DNA of 64,000 nucleotides, taken from positions 5,270,001-5,334,000 of the forward strand of contig NZ_CP046973.1 of assembly GCF_009792235.1 (NCBI RefSeq). The letters are read 5' to 3'. The DNA is from Microcystis aeruginosa FD4. GTDB taxonomy: Bacteria; Cyanobacteriota; Cyanobacteriia; Cyanobacteriales; Microcystaceae. The notes beneath the pieces were generated by a model, which made no database searches, had not been told where the DNA came from, and saw only the letters and a list, made by a program, of their open reading frames with translations. Position numbers and translations under genes: made by a program. This document shows, piece by piece, positions 43,364-51,774 of this stretch (the first letter of the stretch is position 1; each line of letters opens with the position of its first letter).

Positions 43364-44314
43364 ATGACAGACTCCTTGAGAACAGGCAAACCGATGACCG
43401 AATCTGTTTTTAACCCGACACCCCTAAGAGAAACTGGCAATATTCAGGTGTGGATGCGCCGCTTAGTCTGGAAAATTGCGATCGCTACTTTCGCCCTCAT
43501 GGTGGTGGGCGCTGCCACCAGAGTTATGAACGCCGGTTTAGCTTGTCCCGATTGGCCCCTGTGTTACGGTCAATGGATTCCCAGTCAGCAGATGAATCTA
43601 CAGGTATTTCTGGAGTGGTTTCACCGTCTCGATGCCTCTTTGATCGGGTTTAGTACGATCGCTCTCGTCGGTCTGTCTTGGTGGCATCGTCGCCATCTTC
43701 CCCCTTGGCTGTTTCCCTCTGCGATCGCATCTTTAGCTTTAATTCTCCTGCAAGGAGTCCTGGGAGGATTAACCGTCACCCAATTACTGCGATTTGACAT
43801 CGTAACCGCCCATTTAGGCACAGCTTTGCTCTTTTTCTCCACCCTAATCGTCATTGCTATCTGTCTGACTCCCTATCGTGGCACAGGTACAGTCGGGAAA
43901 CTAACTGGGATGGGAATGGTCGCCACCGCTCTAGTTTATCTGCAATGTCTCCTCGGCGGTCTCGTCGGTTCCCGTTGGGCAGCCCATCAGTGTTTAACGG
44001 TTTCCCAACTCTGCACGGTGATGAATAGCCACATTATCGGGGTTTTTCCCGCAACTATCTCGGTTTTAACCCTAGTTTTCTTCGCTTGGCGAACTGCCGC
44101 TATCCATCCTCTCCTCAAAAAACTAGCTTTTAGCGCCGGGGGATTAGTCGCCCTACAGGTGTTTTTGGGCGTTGCCACCCTGAAACTGCATCTACAGGTG
44201 GAACCCTTAACCGTTACCCACCACAGCATCGGTGCGCTATTGGTGGGAACCCTCGTCGCTTTTACCACTTTTGCCCTTCGCGATCGTTATTTCGCGCCTA
44301 TAAGCCATCTCTAA
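43364..44314 (+). CDS. ctaA: Heme A synthase (Cox15/CtaA)
   Basis: About 316 residues from the ATG at 43364 (other in-frame starts at 43328 and 43394). Eight hydrophobic helices carry the heme-ligand histidines: ATRVMNAGLACPDWPLCYGQ, WFHRLDASLIGF, IVTAHLGTALLFF and LTVTHHSIGALLVG. The protein hydroxylates heme O to heme A for the aa3-type oxidase. ctaB follows 13 bp downstream, so the two maturation genes form an operon divergent from ctaCDE. Confidence 0.93.
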   Translation: MTDSLRTGKPMTESVFNPTPLRETGNIQVWMRRLVWKIAIATFALMVVGAATRVMNAGLACPDWPLCYGQWIPSQQMNLQVFLEWFHRLDASLIGFSTIALVGLSWWHRRHLPPWLFPSAIASLALILLQGVLGGLTVTQLLRFDIVTAHLGTALLFFSTLIVIAICLTPYRGTGTVGKLTGMGMVATALVYLQCLLGGLVGSRWAAHQCLTVSQLCTVMNSHIIGVFPATISVLTLVFFAWRTAAIHPLLKKLAFSAGGLVALQVFLGVATLKLHLQVEPLTVTHHSIGALLVGTLVAFTTFALRDRYFAPISHL

Positions 44315-44327
44315 GGATTTAATCACG

Positions 44328-45278
44328 ATGACTGGAACTCAAGCCCTTCGCCACCACGATAATTTTTTACAAGTCGCTAAAAGTTATTATCAACTCACTA
44401 AACCGCGAATTATTCCTCTACTGCTGATTACCACGGCTGCTGCTATGGAAATCGCCTCTAAAGGTCAGGTTTCCCCCCTCTTACTCTTTCTTACCCTCCT
44501 CGGTGGCACTCTCGCCGCCGCCGCCGCTCAAACCTTAAACTGCATCTATGATCGCGACATCGATCACACCATGCTTCGCACCCGCGCCCGTCCCATTCCC
44601 TCCGGTCGCGTGCAACCCCTCCACGCCCTCATTTTTGCCCTCGTTTTAGCCTCCCTTTCCCTAGCACTTTTTGTCTTTTTTGTCAATACTTTGAGCGGAT
44701 TTTTAGCAATGACCGGCATCGCATTTTATATGCTGATTTATACCCATCTGCTCAAGCGTCATAGTATCCAAAATATTGTTATCGGTGGCGCAGCCGGCTC
44801 GATTCCTCCCCTCGTCGGTTGGGCGGCAGTAACGGGCGATCTCGGTTGGATTCCCTGGATTTTATTCGCAATTATTTTCCTCTGGACTCCTCCCCATTTT
44901 TGGGCTTTAGCTTTAATGATCAAGGATGATTATGCAGAAGTGGATATCCCGATGATGCCCGTAGTTAAAGGGGAAGAAGCCACTAGCGAGCAGATTTGGC
45001 TTTATACTTTAATCGTTGTTCCTTTCACTTTCCTCTTGATTTATCCCTTGGCTGCCTGTGGTGTGGTTTATGGTGTAGCGGCTTTATTTTTAGGGTTTGT
45101 TTTCCTGAAAAAAGCTTGGCAATTAAAACAGAATCCTTTTGATCGGGACATGGCTCGATCGCTGTTTAAATATTCCATTCTTTACATGATGTTATTATGT
45201 ACAGCTATGGTGATCGATAGTTTACCCATGACCTCTCGTATCCTCGCTACAATTGCCAGTTTATTCCCCTGTAGTTAA
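44328..45278 (+). CDS. ctaB: Protoheme IX farnesyltransferase (heme O synthase)
   Basis: 316 residues, polytopic membrane protein of the UbiA superfamily. The first Asp-rich motif is NCIYDRDIDHTM and the substrate region includes RTRARPIPSGR; the second is KDDYAEVDIPMMPVVKG. It adds a farnesyl chain to heme B. Operon partner ctaA lies 13 bp upstream. Full length. Confidence 0.95.
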   Translation: MTGTQALRHHDNFLQVAKSYYQLTKPRIIPLLLITTAAAMEIASKGQVSPLLLFLTLLGGTLAAAAAQTLNCIYDRDIDHTMLRTRARPIPSGRVQPLHALIFALVLASLSLALFVFFVNTLSGFLAMTGIAFYMLIYTHLLKRHSIQNIVIGGAAGSIPPLVGWAAVTGDLGWIPWILFAIIFLWTPPHFWALALMIKDDYAEVDIPMMPVVKGEEATSEQIWLYTLIVVPFTFLLIYPLAACGVVYGVAALFLGFVFLKKAWQLKQNPFDRDMARSLFKYSILYMMLLCTAMVIDSLPMTSRILATIASLFPCS

Positions 45279-45281
45279 TCT

Positions 45282-45585
45282 CAGTTATCAGTTATCAGTT
45301 ATCAGTTATCATACTAAATCCAGTTATTAAAAACTGATTATTTATTCCCTTTTGCCTTTTGCATGAGTGCCTTTTGCCTCTCCTCATAACTAGCCTGTAC
45401 TCAACGTATTTAGTATCAGATGTGAGTTTTCAGTTCACTGATTACTGTTCACTCTTCGCTGAAAATACTCCCCACTGCCTGCTCCCCATCTCCCCAATTC
45501 ATAATTGATAATTCATCATTCATAATTCCCACTACCCCATCTCCCCACTTCCCAATTCATAATTCATCATTCATAATTCCCCCTG
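45282..45585. repeat. Repeat cluster between ctaB and dnaA
   Basis: STRR units TCAGTTATCAG (45282-45310), then family C copy 3 (45311-45416, ends ATACTAAATCC/TTTAGTAT, lacking the hairpin core and carrying CTTTTGC heptamers instead), then direct repeats CCCAATTCATAATTCATCAT (45525) with partial copies near 45494. No gene in this 308-bp spacer. Confidence 0.7.
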
Positions 45586-45586
45586 A

Positions 45587-46921
45587 CTAATGATTGCGAC
45601 TAAGAGAGTTAATTCGATCGATTAGTTGGGCTAAGATTTCTTGTAATTGTCGATCTTGATGTTGGGAAAGGTTGATTTTATCACAGCTATAAATAACGGT
45701 GGTGTGATCTTTGCCGCCAAATTCTTCGCCAATGCGCGGTAAGCTTAAATCCGTGTGTTGACGCATCAAATACATCCCAATCTGTCGGGCAAAACTAATT
45801 TCTCGTCGGCGGGAATTTCCCTTTAGATCAGCGATCGAGAGTTGAAATTTTTCTGCTACTACCGCCATAATAATCTCAGGAGAAGTGGCAATTTTGGCCA
45901 TTGGTGGATTTAAAACCGGTGCGATATTTTCTACCGTCATCGGCAATCCAGAGATAGAAATATAAGTAGTAGCCCGAATTAATGCTCCCTCTAATTCGCG
46001 AATATTAGAAGTATAATTAACGGCAATATATTCGATAACTTCTCGTGGGAGACGCAGATTTTCGTACTCGGCCTTTTTTTGTAAAATTGCCATACGAGTT
46101 TCGATATCTGGTGCTTGGATATCGGCGACTAATCCCATAGAAAAGCGAGAAATTAAACGATCCTGTAAACTGGGAATCTGTTTAGGGAGGCGATCGGAGG
46201 CTAAAACTACCTGTTTTCCCGCTTCGTGCAGGGTATTAAAGGTATGAAAAAATTCTTCTTGAGTGTATTCTTTTCCTTCAATAAATTCCAGATCATCCAC
46301 TAATAATATGTCCGCATGGCGATAATGATTACGAAAACTTTCCATACTATCTTGACGGATAGCGGTGATTAAATCATTAGTAAATTGTTCCGTCGATACA
46401 TAAAAAACCCTGGATTGGGGATATAATTCCAGACGATAATGACCGATCGCTTGCATTAAATGGGTTTTACCTAACCCCACCCCACCACAGAGAAAAAGCG
46501 GGTTAAATTCCCTTCCGGGTAATTCCGCCACCGCTAAAGCGGCCGCGTGGGCCATGCGATTAGTTGGCCCGACAACAAAACGGGAGAAATTATATTTAGG
46601 GTTAAGTTGATTACTGGGGGATAGTTCTAATTCTAAGCTAGTGTGAGGCTGGAAAATAGCGATCGAATCCCCCTGTTGTGCCGTTAGTTGAATCTCGACG
46701 GGATAACCGACGATATCCTCCACTACTTCGGCAATTGTTGACAGATAATTTTTCTGAAGATGGTTAAGAATAAAAGGATTGGCAGCCTGAATTACTAAGC
46801 GATCGTTTTGCCATTCTTTAACCGTCGCCGTTTGAAACCAAGTCTCAAAAGCGGGACGGGTTAATAGTAATTTTAGACGCTCTAGGAGATTATGCCAAAG
46901 TTGTTGGGGGCTGCTATCCAC
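45587..46921 (-). CDS. dnaA: Chromosomal replication initiator DnaA
   Basis: 444 residues with four domains. Domain III has Walker A GGVGLGKTHLMQAIGHY, Walker B ILLVDDLEFIEGKEYTQEEF and the sensor II arginine region NIRELEGALIRATTY. Domain IV has the DNA-binding signature RQIGMYLMRQHTDLSLPRIG and GGKDHTTVIYSCDKI, which recognises DnaA boxes. The probable origin beside dnaN is 39 kb away, the usual situation in cyanobacteria, where dnaA is not at oriC. Monocistronic, with repeats downstream. Confidence 0.97.
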   Translation of the reverse strand: MDSSPQQLWHNLLERLKLLLTRPAFETWFQTATVKEWQNDRLVIQAANPFILNHLQKNYLSTIAEVVEDIVGYPVEIQLTAQQGDSIAIFQPHTSLELELSPSNQLNPKYNFSRFVVGPTNRMAHAAALAVAELPGREFNPLFLCGGVGLGKTHLMQAIGHYRLELYPQSRVFYVSTEQFTNDLITAIRQDSMESFRNHYRHADILLVDDLEFIEGKEYTQEEFFHTFNTLHEAGKQVVLASDRLPKQIPSLQDRLISRFSMGLVADIQAPDIETRMAILQKKAEYENLRLPREVIEYIAVNYTSNIRELEGALIRATTYISISGLPMTVENIAPVLNPPMAKIATSPEIIMAVVAEKFQLSIADLKGNSRRREISFARQIGMYLMRQHTDLSLPRIGEEFGGKDHTTVIYSCDKINLSQHQDRQLQEILAQLIDRINSLSRNH

Positions 46922-47041
46922 GGTTAATTTTGATTAACAAAGTTGCTCTAGTGCTGCTGCGGGGAAACCTTATCAGTTTAGCGAGATTTTTCCGCTCAAG
47001 ATAAAATGATTTTCAGAGGGAAACAATTAATCCTTATACAG

Positions 47042-47322
47042 ATGACACAAGTTTTAACAATCACCCAATTAGGAAACCCAATTCTACAGCAAAAAGCAGC
47101 AGCGCTCGATCATCTTCTCGATTCTGACTGTCAAGATTTGATCGATTCCCTGATTACCACCGTGCAAGCTGCCCACGGGGTGGGAATCGCCGCACCCCAA
47201 GTTGCTCGGTCTCTGCGTCTGTTTATCGTTGCTTCTCACCCCAATCCTCGTTATCCCGACGCTCCGATCATGTCACCCACTGCCATGATTAATCCGCGTA
47301 TTTTGCAGGTCAGCGAGGAATT
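47042..47322 (+). pseudogene. def: Peptide deformylase gene cut by an IS5-type element
   Basis: From the ATG at 47042 the sequence matches PDF: LGNPILQQKAAAL, then motif 1 GVGIAAPQV, and ends MINPRILQVSEEL at the IS boundary. Motifs 2 (EGCLS) and 3 (HExDH), which bind the metal, are missing. After the IS the sequence is a repeat and does not encode the rest, so more than a simple insertion has happened. Another def copy must exist elsewhere if the cell deformylates N-terminal Met. Confidence 0.88.
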
Positions 47323-48246
47323 AGACCTCCTGCAAAAATAGGAACTGATTATGTATCATAAAGTAAAACACTCAGAAAAACCATGACTTACGAAAAAGTA
47401 AAAAATTTGAATCCAGAAGAGTTTAAACGCTTTTGTGGAGTATATCCTGAAACATTTAAGGATATGGTGAAGGCTTTGGCTGCCGAAAAAGTTCTGCAAA
47501 AAAAATCGGGAAGACCAAGTAAATTAAGTCTAGAAGACCAAATCTTGATGACCTTAGAGTATTTACGGGAATATAGTACTTATTTCCATCTCGGAATTAA
47601 TTGGGAGATTAATGAGACAACAGCCCTAGGAATCACTAGAAAGGTAGAAAATATTCTGAGCAAATCTGGATTGTTTAATCTGCCGGGGAAAAAGACAGTT
47701 CACCAGGCGAATAGTGACCTAGAGGTAGTGGTAGTAGATGTAGCAGAGCCTGAGATAGAAAGACCTCAAAAAAAGCAGAAAGATTACTATAGCGGGAACC
47801 AAGGCTATCATACAATAAAATCGCAAGTTCTTGCGGCTCAAAAAACAGGAATGATAGTCTGTACCGCTCATGGAAAGGGAAGAATACATGACTTTAATCT
47901 TTGGAAAAATAGTCAAATTGGGATCGATAAAAATATTGAATGTTTAGCAGATAAGGGCGATCAAGGAATTCAAAAGCTGCACAAAAATAGTAGAATTCCT
48001 AACAAAAAAAAGAAAAATAAAGAATTAAGTTTAGAAGAAAAAGAATTTAATTGCCAGTTATCAAGAGAAAGAATTGTTATCGAACCTATTCACAGAAGTC
48101 TGAAGAGATTTAGAATTTTATCATCAAGATACAGGAATCGGAGACGACGTTTTGGTCTGAGATTTAATTTAATCGCTGGCATTTACAACTACGAACTTGC
48201 TTTAGGCTATAATCAAGTAGCTGAATAAGACTTTTGCAGGAGGTCT
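47323..48246 (+). mobile_element. Complete IS5-family (ISL2-type) insertion sequence, 924 bp
   Basis: Perfect 15-bp inverted repeats AGACCTCCTGCAAAA (47323-47337) and TTTTGCAGGAGGTCT (48232-48246) are flanked by a 3-bp duplication ATT (47320-47322 and 48247-48249). One transposase gene fills the element. Three-base target duplications are typical of the ISL2 subgroup. Confidence 0.88.
47383..48228 (+). CDS. IS5-family transposase (DDE_Tnp_4 type)
   Basis: 281 residues. An N-terminal helix-turn-helix (KSGRPSKLSLEDQILMTLEY) precedes the DDE catalytic core. The first Asp is in VVVDVAEPEIERP, the second in CLADKGDQGIQKL, and the Glu in IVIEPIHRSLKRFR. The conserved YYSGNQGYHTIKSQV lies between them, and a C-terminal ANLIAGIYNYEL-like segment ends the protein. 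No frameshift, so the element may be active. It lies within the 924-bp element that cuts def. Confidence 0.9.
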   Translation: MTYEKVKNLNPEEFKRFCGVYPETFKDMVKALAAEKVLQKKSGRPSKLSLEDQILMTLEYLREYSTYFHLGINWEINETTALGITRKVENILSKSGLFNLPGKKTVHQANSDLEVVVVDVAEPEIERPQKKQKDYYSGNQGYHTIKSQVLAAQKTGMIVCTAHGKGRIHDFNLWKNSQIGIDKNIECLADKGDQGIQKLHKNSRIPNKKKKNKELSLEEKEFNCQLSRERIVIEPIHRSLKRFRILSSRYRNRRRRFGLRFNLIAGIYNYELALGYNQVAE

Positions 48247-48432
48247 ATTATCAAAGCGCAAGTCCCTTATTGGAAGGGGACTCTCGAAGGCTCTCCCCTT
48301 ACTTAGAGTGATCGGCAAACCTGATCGATCGGAGGGCGCAGGTTCCTTGCGCCCCTACAGTAACGGACTTTGCCCACAATGTAGGGGCGAACTGCGTTCG
48401 CCCAAAAGGTACATTATCAAAGCGCAAGTCCC
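48247..48432. repeat. Dispersed repeat family D, copy 2 with a partial extra copy
   Basis: 48247-48266 repeats the end ATTATCAAAGCGCAAGTCCC of family D right at the IS junction. A full copy follows at 48324-48432, nearly identical to 24711-24816. Confidence 0.7.
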
Positions 48433-48435
48433 TAA

Positions 48436-48548
48436 GCTAAGACGCATTTAAACCGCTTATTCTTAGATTAGCAGAATCTCCCCCAATCCCTTTGCTGTTG
48501 CAAGAGTGCAAGAGTGCAAGAGTGCCTCGTCTCAACAAGCAATTTAAA
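48436..48548. repeat. MITE-like repeat family B
   Basis: Starts GCTAAGACGCATTTAAACCG and ends GTCTCAACAAGCAATTTAAA, with an internal array of GCAAGAGT units where other copies have TTTTGCC. Copies at 50566 and 53438. Confidence 0.8.
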
Positions 48549-48756
48549 TAGGGGTTGCTGAATAAATCTAAAAACCTTGTTGGGTAAGACTTTTAGACTT
48601 TTTGTCAATCAAAAAGTACCAGATCTGGGAGTGATCGGGGGGAAAATTCAGGGACTTTTTCCCTGAAAATTAGGTAATTGACCCCCTCAAAATCGGTAAA
48701 ACCCCACACCCTACACCCCACACCCCACACCCCACACCCCGTCCCCACGAAAACTC
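48549..48756. repeat. MITE-like repeat family A, right end missing
   Basis: Begins TAGGGGTTGCTGAATAA directly at the end of the family B copy, contains the ACACCCTAC/ACCCCACACC array, but stops at CACGAAAACTC without the CAGCAGACCCTA terminus. Confidence 0.7.
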
Positions 48757-48778
48757 TTAAAACAGGGGAGTAAGTCTT

Positions 48779-49018
48779 TTCCCAGACTGAAATAAACTAA
48801 AAACATTTTGCCGTAGCAGATAGGGTAGGGCAGCTCCGAATCTTGGTTGAAAGACCAAAACGCTGGGAGAGCTATCCACAAGTGGACAACTAGATAACAA
48901 GTGATATTCTAGTCGGTTCGGATAGGACCTAATCGTGTAAGACGTGAGTAGGGGAAACCAGAAAGCGCAGTGATGAGCTTCGAGAATCCCTCGCATGAGC
49001 GCTTCGGGGAGTGTCAAA
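48779..49018 (+). ncRNA. Orphan IS200/IS605-like right end, possible omega-RNA relic (unit 3)
   Basis: A noncoding stretch ending CAGTGATGAGCTTCGAGAAT, then CCCTCGCATGAGCGCTTCGG and GGAGTGTCAA. The order CAGTGATG..GAATCC, GC-rich hairpin, GTCAA matches unit 2 (CAGTGATGC..GAATCC..TGTCAA). Upstream similarity to units 1 and 2 is weaker. It abuts the 3' end of the LRAT-like gene. Confidence 0.35.
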
Positions 49019-49024
49019 TCCAGA

Positions 49025-49714
49025 CTAACCGTTAGCAATCACCAGACTTTTAAGCACATTTTCGGTCATGGCCGCTAATTGATCCAATTGTTCCTGATAG
49101 CGTTGTGCCTGTTTTTTGGCTTCTACCTTGCGTTTCAGAGCTTCCCGGGCTAAATCATCGCGATTTCTGCTTAAAGCTTCGATCGCTACTCGATGCCATG
49201 TTTCTGCTTCTTGAATGGCTTTTTTGTACTGGGGTTGAATTTCATCCCAACTGACCTTAAGATTGCTTAAAGCGCCTTTTAATAGGGTTTGGGCATTGTT
49301 GGGGTCGGCTCCGATGAGGGATTTTTTCAGAGGTTCGTAGAGTCCCACCGCTTGTAAATGGGTAATAATCGGGATAAATTCTTCTATCTGTTGACTTTTG
49401 CTAATACCAGTCTTACACCAAGTGGCAAAATGTTCGCAGTTGTTAAAAAGAAGATTATATTTCTGCTCCCCCAGACGACTTAGCGCCCTTTCTACCACCA
49501 CATCGGGGATAAAGGAAAATCCCACCTCTACATGGCGCACCACATAGATTTTACCGCCCCTAGCAAAGGTTTCTAGGGAAGTTCGTTCAACAACCTCGCT
49601 CGGTTTTCGGTAATGAATGACGCTACCATCACCGCAATCGATGCCATGATGGGCATAAACACCCTGAAGATTGAGCAATTCCCGATAGGCGTATATTTGA
49701 TCCCCTCTAGCCAT
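49025..49714 (-). CDS. LRAT/NlpC-P60-like protein with C-terminal coiled coil
   Basis: 229 residues. The first 100 match the LRAT/NC domain: RGDQIYAYRELLNLQGVYAHHGID with the catalytic His (22/23), then SVIHYRK with H34 and the nucleophile in FNNCEHFATWC (C93 in NCEHF). Such proteins are thiol acyltransferases or phospholipases. Residues 140-229 are a charged coiled coil (EALKRKVEAKKQAQRYQEQL). Circularly permuted papain-like fold by family. Substrate unknown; the gene stands alone beside repeats. Confidence 0.8.
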   Translation of the reverse strand: MARGDQIYAYRELLNLQGVYAHHGIDCGDGSVIHYRKPSEVVERTSLETFARGGKIYVVRHVEVGFSFIPDVVVERALSRLGEQKYNLLFNNCEHFATWCKTGISKSQQIEEFIPIITHLQAVGLYEPLKKSLIGADPNNAQTLLKGALSNLKVSWDEIQPQYKKAIQEAETWHRVAIEALSRNRDDLAREALKRKVEAKKQAQRYQEQLDQLAAMTENVLKSLVIANG

Positions 49715-49794
49715 ATTTTTTTAGTGATAAAGTAAACAAGGAGATTATCTATTGACCTAGTTTTTCCAGTTATTAATCTTATATTTTAGAGATT

Positions 49795-50028
49795 ATGGAT
49801 GCTTTTAGTCCCTTTCCCCCTGACTGGACAGAGAATGCCGTTCACGCCTACAATTTTTGTTGTCCTTACTGTGGGGCCAAAGCTAAAGAAGCTCAGGCCG
49901 TTTGGATCAATCGCCGCGCACCCGTTTTAGGAGAAGATTCCCGTCGTAAATGGCAGGAATTCTATCATTGTCAATGCGATCGAGTTTGGTGGGCCTGGAG
50001 TAGTGATCGACCTGCCGAAAATAAGTAA
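49795..50028 (+). CDS. Small zinc-ribbon-like protein
   Basis: 77 residues. CCPYCGAKAKEAQAVWINRR and a second half with YHCQCDRVWWAWSSDRP give two Cys pairs (C23/C26 and C59/C61) that can bind one zinc ion. Trp-rich C-terminus. I believe homologs occur across cyanobacteria, but I know no function. The phosphoribosyltransferase gene starts just downstream (22 bp after its stop from ATG 50051), so co-transcription is likely. Confidence 0.62.
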   Translation: MDAFSPFPPDWTENAVHAYNFCCPYCGAKAKEAQAVWINRRAPVLGEDSRRKWQEFYHCQCDRVWWAWSSDRPAENK

Positions 50029-50050
50029 TTCTGAATCGAGAATCGAAAAT

Positions 50051-50545
50051 ATGGCCGATGTTTATGTTTCTTGGGATGAATACCATCGTCTGATCGAAAA
50101 ATTAGCAGTAAAAATCGATCGTTCTGGTTGGCAATTTGCTCAGATTGTCTGTTTAGCTAAGGGAGGATTGCGCGTCGGTGACATTCTCTCTCGTCTTTTT
50201 CGTCAACCCCTAGCCATTCTCTACGCTGCTTCCTACGGGGGGCAAAATCATCAAATTCGGGGAGAATTAACTATTTCCTCGAATTTAGCCATGATCGAAC
50301 CCAAATTAAAGAGTCCCTTGTTGTTAGTGGATGATTTAGTCGATTCGGGAATCACTCTCCAAAAAACCTCGATTTTGTTACAGGAAAAATACGGGATTAC
50401 CAATATCAAAACTGCGGTGATCTGGTACAAAGCAGCATCAAGAATCAAACCTGACTATTATGTGGAATATTACCTCGATAATCCCTGGATTCACCAACCC
50501 TTCGAGCGTTACGAGTTAATTCCACCCAAAGACCTCCTAGAATAA
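50051..50545 (+). CDS. Phosphoribosyltransferase-domain protein
   Basis: 164 residues from ATG 50051; the longer frame from 50003 would overlap the upstream gene. The type I PRTase core is evident: IVCLAKGGLRVGDILSRLF (PPi loop) and LLLVDDLVDSGITLQKT, the PRPP-binding motif. Length and layout resemble xanthine/hypoxanthine PRTases and the archaeal-type purine PRTases. Base specificity cannot be predicted. A purine salvage role is the best guess. A family B repeat follows 20 bp downstream. Confidence 0.82.
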   Translation: MADVYVSWDEYHRLIEKLAVKIDRSGWQFAQIVCLAKGGLRVGDILSRLFRQPLAILYAASYGGQNHQIRGELTISSNLAMIEPKLKSPLLLVDDLVDSGITLQKTSILLQEKYGITNIKTAVIWYKAASRIKPDYYVEYYLDNPWIHQPFERYELIPPKDLLE

Positions 50546-50565
50546 ATTCAGTTTAGCATCAGCGG

Positions 50566-50692
50566 TGAGCTAAGACGTATTTAAACCGCTTATTCTTAGA
50601 TTAGCCGAATCTCCTCCAATCCCTTTACTGTTGCCTTTTGCCTTTTGCCTGTTGCCTCGTCTCAACAAGCAATTTAAATTACCATCAGCTTA
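50566..50692. repeat. MITE-like repeat family B
   Basis: TGAGCTAAGACGTATTTAAA to AATTTAAATTACCATCAGCT, with CTTTTGC heptamers in the middle. Ends are partly inverted (TAAGACGYATTTAAACCGCTT against the inverse of the right end). Confidence 0.8.
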
Positions 50693-50752
50693 GAGAGTCT
50701 CCCCTTAAAAATTTCACCAAAGAAGATTGATATCTGAAATCGGCAACGTCAT

Positions 50753-51766
50753 CTATTCTCCGTAGGATTCAGCAGTAATTTTACCCCGAAAAACGATGTA
50801 ATTATAAACTGTATAGGCTAGTAAAATTGGGATTAAAAAACCCACAAAAGTCAGCATAAACACCAAAGAACTGGGGGCGGCTGCCGCTTGATAAATTGTC
50901 ACGGACGGGGGAATAATATCGGGAAAAATCAACAATCCCAAACCGATAAAAGAGAGCATAAACAGCAATACTGTCCAGACCATGGGGGTGTTTTCTTCCT
51001 TTAATTGCAAACTCCGCAGTAATAAACCCAGTAAGACCACAGCTAAAATCGGGATGAGGATAAAAATGTAAATTAGTCGAGGGTCAAATAAACGCTGACG
51101 GATATGGTCGGAAAGCAGCGGCGTACTGATGGTGATAAAGATAGCACCGATAAAAGTGGTAATAGCGGCAATTTTTGCCGTTTTATAGTGAACTTCCTGT
51201 AAATTACCCGTAGTTTTCAGAATTAGGTAAGTGGAACCCACTAAAACATAAGCTTGGATTAAAGTTAGAGAAACTAGAATCGATCGCCATGTTAACCAAT
51301 CAAAGGGACCGCCGGCAAAATGACCCAATTCATCCACTTTAATCCCCTCAAAAACTGCACCGAGGGCGAATCCTTGCCCCAAAGCGGCCAAAAAACTGCC
51401 GAGTCCGAAGGCATAATTCCAGAACAACTTGCGACGAGAATGTTCACGAAACTCGAAGGAAACCGCCCTAAATAACAGCCCCACCACCATAATCACTGCT
51501 GGCAGGTATAAAGCGTTTAAAATTGTCCCGTAAGCTAGGGGAAACGCCCCAAACAGGGAACCCCCCATCAAGACAATCCAAGTTTCGTTAGCATCCCAAA
51601 CATTGCCCAAACTGGTCATTAAAATACTGCGACGCTTCTCGGAGGAGGAAGTCAGGGAAAGAATTCCCACCCCCAAGTCAAAACCATCGAGAAGGACGTA
51701 GAGAAACAGGAATAAACCCAGAATAAAAAACCAAATTTGTGGCAGAAAATACTGTAAAGGTTCCAT
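50753..51766 (-). CDS. cydB: Cytochrome bd-type quinol oxidase subunit II
   Basis: 337 residues with eight predicted transmembrane helices. Signature N-terminus FILGLFLFLYVLLDGFDLGVG and GNVWDANETWIVLMGGSLFGAFP are typical for CydB. C-terminal FMLTFVGFLIPILLAYTVYN. Lies 9 bp after cydA stop on the same strand, forming the cydAB operon. The complex oxidises plastoquinol and reduces oxygen to water without pumping protons. Confidence 0.96.
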   Translation of the reverse strand: MEPLQYFLPQIWFFILGLFLFLYVLLDGFDLGVGILSLTSSSEKRRSILMTSLGNVWDANETWIVLMGGSLFGAFPLAYGTILNALYLPAVIMVVGLLFRAVSFEFREHSRRKLFWNYAFGLGSFLAALGQGFALGAVFEGIKVDELGHFAGGPFDWLTWRSILVSLTLIQAYVLVGSTYLILKTTGNLQEVHYKTAKIAAITTFIGAIFITISTPLLSDHIRQRLFDPRLIYIFILIPILAVVLLGLLLRSLQLKEENTPMVWTVLLFMLSFIGLGLLIFPDIIPPSVTIYQAAAAPSSLVFMLTFVGFLIPILLAYTVYNYIVFRGKITAESYGE

Positions 51767-51774
51767 AGTTCCTC

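Noticed and set aside
48690..48745. Tandem ACACCCTAC/ACCCCACACC units considered as a CRISPR array
   Set aside because: Units are about 7-10 bp, directly adjacent without spacers, and occur inside every family A MITE. No cas gene is present in the window.
48757..49038. 93-codon minus-strand frame
   Set aside because: It spans the truncated MITE end and the right-end-like unit 3, and overlaps the LRAT gene; no protein-like pattern.
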